Shown here piece by piece: positions 1 to 6,600 of a stretch of DNA of 10,992 bases. The notes under the pieces are model-generated. The model ran no database searches. It saw nothing but the letters and a program-made list of their open reading frames with translations, and was not told where the DNA came from. This DNA is from Variovorax sp. Its GTDB lineage: Bacteria; Pseudomonadota; Gammaproteobacteria; Burkholderiales; Burkholderiaceae_C. Made by a program: the position numbers and the translations under genes. The stretch lies in contig JAQGMX010000224.1 in assembly GCA_028292145.1 (NCBI GenBank), positions 1-10,992 on the forward strand. The letters are read 5' to 3'. Positions within the stretch are counted from its first letter, which is position 1. Each line of letters begins with the position of its first letter.

Positions 1-66
1 AGCACGAGGTACGACATTGCGGCGATTCTAAAGGCGCGACCAGCCAGCTCGACCGCTGCGCTCGCC

Positions 67-72
67 TACAAT
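67..72 (+). promoter_or_regulatory. -10 box of the SRP RNA promoter
   Basis: The hexamer TACAAT matches the sigma70 -10 consensus in five of six positions. It ends 6 to 8 bases before the point where the SRP RNA helix begins, the expected distance to a start site. I see no convincing -35 hexamer 16 to 18 bases upstream, so the call rests on the -10 box and its position. Confidence 0.5.
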
Positions 73-77
73 CACAC

Positions 78-176
78 CCGTCGGGCCTCCCCGCATGGTG
101 AAGCGGCCAACCGGGTCAGGTGGGGAACCAAGCAGCCCTAACTGCGTAGTCAGTGCCGGGGGTAAGGCTCGTCAAC
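78..176 (+). ncRNA. ffs: Small (4.5S-type) signal recognition particle RNA
   Basis: This is the RNA scaffold of the signal recognition particle, which with Ffh directs nascent inner-membrane proteins to FtsY and the translocon. The apical domain is clear: GGTCAGGT, a short G-G/C-C stem closed by a GGAA tetraloop (124-127), then CCAAGCAGCC. This corresponds to the E. coli sequence around its GGAA loop, with the two closing pairs swapped from CC/GG to GG/CC, a compensatory change that supports a functional RNA. The long outer helix pairs roughly 82-95 with 154-171 (GCA/TGC, CCCC/GGGG, GCCT/AGGC, then CGG/TCG with one G-U pair). At about 100 nt it is the usual size for the Alu-less bacterial form. 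Exact ends are inferred from the -10 box and the helix and could be off by several bases. In many Burkholderiales I would expect dnaX nearby; none is visible here. Confidence 0.92.
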
Positions 177-179
177 CTT

Positions 180-195
180 CAACAAGTGCTTGTTG
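180..195 (+). repeat. Perfect inverted repeat just after the SRP RNA
   Basis: CAACAAG and CTTGTTG form a perfect 7-base inverted repeat around TG. As RNA it would give a 6-pair stem with a GTGC loop. It begins a few bases after the SRP RNA helix ends, so it may help form the RNA 3' end, but no T-run follows and it is not a typical intrinsic terminator. It could equally be a protein binding site. Confidence 0.4.
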
Positions 196-460
196 CTCCA
201 TTGGAGGACAGGCAGTCAAGCGTGATGGCTAACTGCAGGGGCATGTAAGCCACTGGATTTCTACTGCCATCTCGCACATCAAGGCGCTGGAACGAGGGCG
301 CCCCACCCCCAGACGCGGCCAAGACACGGCGATTAGCTCTCGACGCACGCGCAAAACGGCAGCGCTGGCTTGGCCGTGGTTTCGCCTCCGTCGTTTGATC
401 AGATTACGACGTCGTTACAAGTAAGCCTAAAGATTACATTCTGCTCACAGCGAAACTAGG
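196..460. other. Gene-free stretch between SRP RNA and the lipoprotein gene
   Basis: I find no convincing coding region, tRNA or insertion-sequence end here. The longest readable frame on the minus strand (about 196-400) resembles no family I recognise. A 7-codon ATG frame starting near 225 has no support. The stretch holds a 10-base palindrome ACGACGTCGT (406-415) and a pair of AGATTAC repeats. AT content rises clearly from about 395 towards the next gene, consistent with a promoter region at its right end. Confidence 0.5.
401..437. repeat. AGATTAC direct repeat pair, 30 bp apart
   Basis: AGATTAC occurs at 401-407 and 431-437 in the same orientation. The spacing is 30 bases, close to three helical turns, and the palindrome ACGACGTCGT at 406-415 overlaps the first copy. 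The pair lies 75 to 110 bases upstream of the lipoprotein start, where activators commonly bind. A seven-base match can also occur by chance; no known regulator motif is recognised. Confidence 0.3.
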
Positions 461-500
461 CAAAAAGTTTAACTACATTTCTACAATGTAAACTTTTTAC
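460..500 (+). promoter_or_regulatory. Long AT-rich inverted repeat before the lipoprotein start
   Basis: AAAAAGTTTA (462-471) and TAAACTTTTT (489-498) are exact reverse complements. Inside them TACATT (474-479 region) and AATGTA (485-490) also pair around a TCTAC loop. The structure fills the region just upstream of the ATG at 511 where a ribosome binding site would be expected, and none is seen. It also contains a possible -10 box TACAAT (482-487). It may be an operator, a transcript hairpin controlling translation, or both. No other inverted repeat in the window has arms this long and perfect. Confidence 0.55.
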
Positions 501-501
501 C

Positions 502-507
502 TATATT
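502..507 (+). promoter_or_regulatory. Possible -10 box TATATT
   Basis: TATATT matches the -10 consensus in five of six positions but ends only three bases before the ATG at 511. If used, the lipoprotein mRNA would be nearly leaderless, which would fit the lack of a Shine-Dalgarno sequence. There is no good -35 hexamer at the right distance, and the AT-rich setting raises the chance of a random match. Confidence 0.22.
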
Positions 508-510
508 CAT

Positions 511-2052
511 ATGAGCGCTTTGCCAAATCGACTAAGAGCCACGTTTGCTTGTATCGCTAGTGCTGCGCTTGTGGCCGCCTGCGGTGGTGGCGGAAGTGAT
601 TCCAGCGAAACGCCTGCTGCCAGCAGTGCTGCGGTTGTCCCTACCTCCCCCGCCCCGGCTCAGACTGTACCAACCACCGCGACACCGGTGACGCCAGCGA
701 CAACGCCAACCGTGACAACACCGACGGCAGCTAGCAGTGGCGACGCCGCTCAGCCTGCTGCGCAAACACCTGTCGCCACGACGCCCTCTTCACCACTTCT
801 TGTACTTGCCAAGGCTGCTGCCGTCTCTGCACCGACCTTGGTCGCAGCGATACCCACGCGCGCAGGCCCAGCCCCAACGCTGCTCGCGTCGGGCTCTACC
901 CCACCGTGGCCATATCAGCGATATTGGATCTCCGGGAACGGCACGAACAATGGCAGTGGTACTACTGCCAGCAATCCGCGCCTCGACACCGTCGCGTTCA
1001 TCTATAACTTTGCAAACTGGGTGAAGAAACCCGCCGGAATCGCCAACAACTTCAACGATGGCAGCAAGGCCGACTACTGGACCACTGGTGCCGACTATGG
1101 AAGCTCACAGGCTTACATCGGCATCAAAACCAACTCTCGGTATGTTGCGATGCCTTCGCAATCGTTCTCATACATGTCACTTATCGTGGACGGGCAAATC
1201 GTGGTGCCTGGTATCGACTACACAGAGAACAATCAATACGCTGTATGGGACTTGGGCACGAACGCAGAGCGAAGCCTCGTCTTCGTGGGCGACGCTGGCG
1301 CATGGATTTCCGAAGTCGTTATCGAGACCGGGGCGACCATCGCACCGTATGACTTCACGGCAAGCCAGCCCGTAACGATCTCATTCACGGGCGACAGCTA
1401 TCTGGGTCATGAAGCCGTTGAAGAAACTGGCATGACCTTCATTGACATGCAGGCCAGATTGTTGGGTGCAACGGCGACCACAGCGACGCACTTCGGCGGT
1501 ACCGGCTACCGTGCAGCAATCAACGACAACCCTCTCACGCGAGCCGACTCTGCGCCGCGTATGGCTCGTTTTACCGAAGCCAAGCCAACGATCATGATGG
1601 TGGAGCTGGGAATCAACGATCCTTGGCCAGGTACGGGGCCGACGACAACGGAGTCCATGAAGGCGGTACTTCAGGGCGCCCGCGCCGCAAATCCGAACAG
1701 CGTTCTGGTGGTCTTGGGGCCGTGGGGGCCTAAAGAGTTCGATGCAACTAACCCTGACGGCACCTACATTGCGCGCATGAATGCGATATCCGCCATCGTC
1801 GAAGCCCTTCCCGGTCCGTGGGTCGTACTCGACAACCTTCGCGGAAACTGGAAGACCAGCAAAGGCACTGCCCGCACCTCTTTACGTGGTCCGTGGCAGA
1901 CAGGGAATGGCAGAACGGGTGCGCCTACGGGCATCGGCAATGGCGACACATGGCTGAATGCAGACGGTGTACACCCTTCGACACCGGTGGGAATCAAAGG
2001 CTTGGCCGAAGTGCTCTCGGCCGAATTGCGTGCCGCACTGGCATCGATGTAA
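511..2052 (+). CDS. Lipoprotein with SGNH/GDSL hydrolase (esterase) domain
   Basis: Predicted outer-membrane or periplasm-anchored esterase, 513 residues. A short basic N-terminus (NRLR) and a hydrophobic segment lead to a lipobox VAAC with the lipidated Cys24, followed by GGGGSD. Residues about 30-135 are a low-complexity Pro/Thr/Ala/Ser linker. Residues about 136-280 look like a beta-rich domain (RYWISGNGT onward) such as precedes the catalytic domain in some carbohydrate esterases. The SGNH fold follows from about 288: block I FTGDSY with nucleophile Ser296, glycine block GGTGY (329-333), block III LGIND with Asn369, and block V DGVH with Asp485 and His488. All four hallmark residues are present, so it should be active, probably removing acetyl or other acyl groups from a glycan; the substrate is unknown. 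The ATG at 511 is chosen because it gives a proper signal peptide; no Shine-Dalgarno is visible. GC content is lower than in the operon to its right, suggesting transfer or a different selective history. Confidence 0.88.
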   Translation: MSALPNRLRATFACIASAALVAACGGGGSDSSETPAASSAAVVPTSPAPAQTVPTTATPVTPATTPTVTTPTAASSGDAAQPAAQTPVATTPSSPLLVLAKAAAVSAPTLVAAIPTRAGPAPTLLASGSTPPWPYQRYWISGNGTNNGSGTTASNPRLDTVAFIYNFANWVKKPAGIANNFNDGSKADYWTTGADYGSSQAYIGIKTNSRYVAMPSQSFSYMSLIVDGQIVVPGIDYTENNQYAVWDLGTNAERSLVFVGDAGAWISEVVIETGATIAPYDFTASQPVTISFTGDSYLGHEAVEETGMTFIDMQARLLGATATTATHFGGTGYRAAINDNPLTRADSAPRMARFTEAKPTIMMVELGINDPWPGTGPTTTESMKAVLQGARAANPNSVLVVLGPWGPKEFDATNPDGTYIARMNAISAIVEALPGPWVVLDNLRGNWKTSKGTARTSLRGPWQTGNGRTGAPTGIGNGDTWLNADGVHPSTPVGIKGLAEVLSAELRAALASM

Positions 2053-2061
2053 AGGCGTTCG

Positions 2062-2100
2062 ACGCACAGACCGGCGCAACGATCCGCCCGTCTGTTGCGT
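2062..2100. terminator. Hairpin between converging genes
   Basis: A long stem lies wholly between the lipoprotein stop and the stop of the oppositely oriented small gene. It pairs ACGC/GCGT, a one-base bulge, ACAGAC/GTCTGT, one C-C mismatch, and GGCG/CGCC around an 8-base loop (2077-2084). It is nearly symmetric and would form in transcripts from both sides. No T-run follows on the + strand. On the - strand a short TTT follows. It probably acts as a two-way terminator or as a 3'-end stabiliser. Confidence 0.6.
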
Positions 2101-2107
2101 GTGCGAA

Positions 2108-2356
2108 TCAAGCTTCCAGCTTCGCCAGCAAAGTCTCCGTCAGCGCGACTGTCCTGTGCTGCATTGCCGACACGTGATACGCGCCTAGCGCGAGTCCCTC
2201 ATAGCTGATCTTTGCCACCGCGAAGTGTTCGCTCAACGCGGTCGCGGCATCGTGCAGACATTCGGCGATCGAACGCATCCCCTCCAGAACATGGCGCTCG
2301 TGAGAGCGGCCAATGCTGACGCTGTGGTTGAAGTAACTGTCAGCGATCTTCCGCAA
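2108..2356 (-). CDS. Small protein of unknown function, last gene of the operon
   Basis: An 82-residue soluble protein that I do not recognise. It starts at a TTG (2356-2354) preceded at five bases by a good Shine-Dalgarno AAAGGT (2362-2367). An in-frame TAG lies two codons upstream of the TTG, so no longer frame is possible. About three quarters of its codons end in G or C, as expected for a real gene here. It appears mostly helical, with a hydrophilic histidine- and serine-containing N-terminal half (NHSVSIGRSHERH) and an amphipathic C-terminus ending ETLLAKLEA. There is no signal peptide, membrane segment or known motif. It starts 20 bases after the flavoprotein stop and is probably cotranscribed with it. 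It could be a complete small protein or the remnant of a longer one. Confidence 0.6.
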   Translation of the reverse strand: MRKIADSYFNHSVSIGRSHERHVLEGMRSIAECLHDAATALSEHFAVAKISYEGLALGAYHVSAMQHRTVALTETLLAKLEA

Positions 2357-2376
2357 GCACTACCTTTGGCTTGAGA

Positions 2377-3630
2377 TCAGCGCTTTTCTGGCGAAGAAAG
2401 TAGTCTTTTGGCCGCAGTTGTGCCGCTGGCCATGCTAGCCGTCAGCAGATAGCCGCCGGTCGGCGCTTCCCAATCGAGCATTTCGCCGGCCACGTAGACA
2501 TCTGGCATGGCTTCGGTCATCTGGTGCGCGTCGAGCGCATCGAATCGCACCCCGCCGGCGCTGCTGATGGCTTCGGCAATCGGGCGCGCGGCTTTCAGGC
2601 GGATCGGCACGGCCTTGATTGCCGAAGCGAGCTGCGCCGGGTCGTTCATTGCTTCGCGCGACAGCGCCTCGTACAAGACGCCGGCTTTCACACCCTCCAG
2701 GCCCAGTCGGCTCTTCAAATGGCTGCTGAGCGAACGCGACCCGCGTGGATGCAGCACGGCGGCGCGCACCTGCTCGGCCGAGCGATCGGGCAGCAGATCG
2801 AGCGTCAGCGTCGCCTCGTCTTTTGCCATGATCTCGTCGCGCAGCAGGCCGGAGACGGCGTAGATCAGACTGCCTTCGACGCCGGTCGCCGTCGCCACGA
2901 ACTCGCCCTTGCGCGCAAACGCCCTGCCTTGCGAATCGGAGAACGAAACAGCCACCGACTTGAACGGCTGTCCGGCGAAGCGCTCGACGAAGTGCGCGCT
3001 CCAGTCGACATCGAAACCGCAATTGGCCGGCAGTAGCGGATCGACCCCGATGCCGCGCGACTGCAGCCACGGCACCCAGGCGCCGTCCGAGCCCAGTCGC
3101 GGCCAGCTGGCGCCGCCGAGCGCAAGTACCACCGCGCGAACATCCTTTTGAACCGGGCCGGCAGGTGTCTCGAAATGCAGCGTCGTCGGCGCGGTGCCGG
3201 CGGTCGGCCAGCCGATCCAGCGATGGCGCATGTGGAATTGCACGCCAGCCGCGCGCAAACGCTGCAGCCAGGCGCGCAGCAACGGCGCGGCCTTCATGTC
3301 CGTGGGAAACACACGGCCCGAGGTGCCGACGAAGGTCTCGATGCCCAATCCACGCGCCCATTCGCGCATCTGGTCGGGTCCGAAGGCCTGCAACATCGGC
3401 TCGACGGCTGCTCTGCGGTCGCCGAATCGGCTGGCGAAGATATCGAAAGGTTCGGAATGCGTCAGGTTGAGGCCACCGCGGCCCGCCAGCAGGAACTTGC
3501 GGCCGACCGAAGGCATGGCGTCGTAGACATGGACGGTGACGCCGGCCGCGCTCAGGACTTCGGCGGCCATCAGGCCTGCAGGACCGCCGCCGATCACGGC
3601 GACAGCGTCGCCGGGGGAAGAAACATTCAT
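2377..3630 (-). CDS. HI0933/BaiN-like FAD-dependent oxidoreductase (PP_4765-type flavoprotein)
   Basis: A 417-residue cytosolic flavoprotein; its substrate is not known. The N-terminus carries the FAD dinucleotide-binding motif VIGGGPAG (12-19). It is followed by the family signature RKFLLAGRGGLNLTHSE (44-60), the FPTDMKA segment (108-114) and LALGGASWPRLGSDG (169-183). Near the C-terminus are ISSAGGV (355-361) and VAGEMLDWEAPTGGY (380-394), which complete the FAD site in HI0933-type proteins. Length and motif order fit the subfamily I know as TIGR03862 (PP_4765), so it appears intact. The ATG overlaps the stop of the AddB-AddA gene in an ATGA and has no strong ribosome binding site of its own, so it is probably translated by coupling. 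A longer frame reaches back to 3900 but would overlap AddA and encodes an arginine-rich shadow sequence. Family placement is confident, function is not. Confidence 0.88.
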   Translation of the reverse strand: MNVSSPGDAVAVIGGGPAGLMAAEVLSAAGVTVHVYDAMPSVGRKFLLAGRGGLNLTHSEPFDIFASRFGDRRAAVEPMLQAFGPDQMREWARGLGIETFVGTSGRVFPTDMKAAPLLRAWLQRLRAAGVQFHMRHRWIGWPTAGTAPTTLHFETPAGPVQKDVRAVVLALGGASWPRLGSDGAWVPWLQSRGIGVDPLLPANCGFDVDWSAHFVERFAGQPFKSVAVSFSDSQGRAFARKGEFVATATGVEGSLIYAVSGLLRDEIMAKDEATLTLDLLPDRSAEQVRAAVLHPRGSRSLSSHLKSRLGLEGVKAGVLYEALSREAMNDPAQLASAIKAVPIRLKAARPIAEAISSAGGVRFDALDAHQMTEAMPDVYVAGEMLDWEAPTGGYLLTASMASGTTAAKRLLSSPEKR

Positions 3631-6600
3631 TCGATGATTACCAGTTCGCCCTGTCCCGTGAGGAATGCGACATGCACGACCTCCCCGGGGCAGGCGGTTT
3701 GCACGGCTGTGCGATAGCGCTGCAGCTGTGCGATCAATGAGGCGTCGCTTTCGGGACGCGCCTCGGATTTGTAGTCGAGCACCCACCAGGCGCCGGATTC
3801 GCGCCGGCGAACCAGGCGGTCGATGCGCAGGATCTGGCCTTCGTGGACCAGCGTGACTTCGTTGCCCTGCCAATCGAGCGCGTCCGCATCCCAGGCCCAC
3901 GCGCCCTTGCCGACGCGGATGCGTTCGGCCGACTTCGCGGCCCGTCGGGCGGTAGAGACGTCGATCGCGAATTCACGTGCCGCGGCACGAATCTGCAGCG
4001 CGCTCAGCGCGACGCCCGGCACGGCCCATTCGAGCAGCCGATGCATGGCCTGGCCGAAAGCCGACGAAGCGGCGTCGACTGCCGGCGCGATCGCGGCCAC
4101 GGCCACGGCCACGGACGGAGGCCTCTCGATGGCTGCGTCAGGAACGACAACCGGGGCGCGCAGCAGTCCGAAATGTCCTGCCGACAGCCAGCCCGGCTGG
4201 CCGGAAAGATCGACCAGCGGTTCCTCTGCCAAGACCGGCGCGCAATGCGCTTCGAGCTGCGTCCACCAGCTGCCTTCGTTCGCCCGGGCGGGTTGCACCG
4301 CAGACAGCACCAGCCGCTCGCGAGCGCGGGTCGTGGCGACATACAGGCCATTGAGCTCTTCCCGCAATCGCGCGGCCTGCTCTTCTATTAGCAACGGCGC
4401 GGCGCAACCGGGCGGCGACTTCTCGCTCGCCATGAAGACGAAACGCCGCGGTCGCTCTTCGTCGCCTTTCCAGTCGACCAGCACGCCCATCGTCTGGGAG
4501 CGTGGCGCAGCGGCGTCGCTGTCGAGCAACAGGACGTTGTCGGCCTCCAGGCCCTTGGCGCCGTGGACGGTGAGCAGACGAACCGCGTTCGGCGCGGCGA
4601 CGGTCGGCGCGCGCACACCGCCAGCCCGCAGCGAACGAACGAACGCGTACGGCGTCGTGAAACGCGCACCATCGATTTCGAGCGACGCGCTCAGCAATCC
4701 GCGCAGATTCGCCAGCACGGTCTCGCGCAGCGCAGGCGGCGCAGCGGCGCCGAAACGGGCCAGCACATCGCCATCGTGATAGATCGCGTCGAGCGCGTCG
4801 TGCGGCGGCAACGCGGCCAGCCAGCCTTTCCAGCGCAGGAGCTTCTCGCCGACGGAGACCAGCGCAACGGGGAGTTGGGCAACGGCGAGTTGGGCTTCAG
4901 TCTCCGAGCCACCCTGCATCAACGTGAACCAGTTCACAGAAGGCTGCGCACGCTTCATCAGCGCCAGCTTCACCAGCGCCTCGTCGTCGATGCCGAACAG
5001 CGGCGACTTCAGCGCGCGCGCCAGCGACAGGTCGTGACCCGGCGACACCAGCGCATCGACCAGCGCGACCATGTCCTGCACTTCCGGCGCGTCGTTCAGG
5101 TCGTTCTTCTCCGGCTGCTGCGTGGCGATGCGCCGGTCACGCAAGGCGTCCTGCAGCGCCGAAAGCCGGCTGCGACGGCGCGCCAGCACCATGATCTGCC
5201 GAGGCGGCGTACCGTCGGCGATGCGCTCGGCGACCCAGCGCGCGGCTTGTTCACATTCAAGCTGCAAAAGGCGGGTTTCGGGCAGCACGCGCGGTGTCGT
5301 CAGGCTGTCGCGCCAGTGGAGTTCGCCGTCTTCGGACAACGCGCCCTGCCCCACCGCCAGCCGCTCGACCGCGTCGCGCGGAATCGGCGGCAGCTTCTGC
5401 ACGGCGCCTTCGTCCTTGCGCTCGGTGCTGTGGTCGCGGAATCCGTCGAAGCGGCCCAGCGCCTGCGCCGCGCCCATCGCCTCGTTCACCAGCCCGACGA
5501 CCTTGCGCGCGTTGCGGTGCGTGTGGTCGCAGGTAAGGAACTCGCCGCCCAGCCCTTCGCGAATGAAGCGGCGCGCCGCGATGAAAACCTGCGGCTCGGC
5601 ACGGCGGAAACGGTAGATGCTCTGCTTCGGATCGCCGACGATGAAGACGCTCGGCGCCTTCGCCCCCGCGCCGACGTAGCCGCTCAGCCAGCCGTGCAGC
5701 GCCTGCCATTGCAGCGGATTGGTGTCCTGGAATTCGTCGATCAACAGGTGCGCCACGCGCGCGTCGAGCCGTTCCTGCACCCAGCCCGAAAGCGCCGACT
5801 GGCTCAACAGCAGTTGCGCCGCCTGCTCGATGTCGTTCATGTCGATCCAGCCGTGCGCCCGCTTGACCTGCGCGAAGGCGTCGACCAGCAGCCGCGTCAG
5901 CCGCGTCATGCGCTGCTGGTAGAGCCAGGCCGCATGCTGGGCCTGCGCGGCCCAGAGCAGCTGCAGCTCGCTTTCGGCTTGCTGTGCTGCTTCATATTTC
6001 TTCAGATGCTGCGTGAGCCGGTCTTCGGTGGCGACGAAGAACGCCTTCCGCAAACGCGCCAGCGCCGCCGGACGTTCGTCCATCGAAGGCACGCCGTTAC
6101 CGAACACGTCGATCACGGCTTCGGCTGCCTTTTGCGGCGTCTTGTTGTTCTCGAGGCCCAGCGCCGAAGCGCGCGCCAGCCACTGCGCGCGGACCGACTC
6201 GGCGCCCAGCGCATCGACCGGCGAGCGCAAACCGTCCAGCGCCGGGTACATCGCACCGAACGGTTGCACATGCGATGCGGCATCGCTCAGCGTGAACTCG
6301 ACGCGCCGCGTCAGCGCTTCGCCGAGCGCCTTGGCCGTTTGCGAACGTCCGTAGGTCGAAACGAGCGCCTGGTAGTCGTCGAGCGCATCGGTGTTGGCGG
6401 AGACGGCTTCGAAGAACGGTCGCCAGGCGTGGAGGCGCGCCTCGGAATCGTCTTCCAGCAACTCATAGGTCGCCGGCAGCCCGAGCGAGCGCAAGGCCGC
6501 GATCGGCGCATTGCGCAGCAGGCCGGCGAACCATGCGTGGAATGTGCGGAACTGCACCGGCCGACCGCCTTCGAGCAGCTTGCGGTACAGCCCCTGCAGA

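Noticed and set aside
1..60. Tail of an upstream gene
   Set aside because: One frame ends in TAA near 30, but too few codons are present to support any gene; it may simply be the SRP RNA upstream region.
196..400. Possible minus-strand coding remnant between SRP RNA and the lipoprotein gene
   Set aside because: A frame is readable but has no start, no ribosome binding site and no recognised family.
2435..3361. 308-codon frame on the - strand inside the flavoprotein gene
   Set aside because: Out-of-frame shadow of the flavoprotein, Arg/Ala-rich and without motifs.
3631..3900. 90-residue N-terminal extension of the flavoprotein
   Set aside because: It would overlap the AddA nuclease domain and is Arg/Pro-rich shadow sequence; the FAD motif begins soon after the ATG at 3630.
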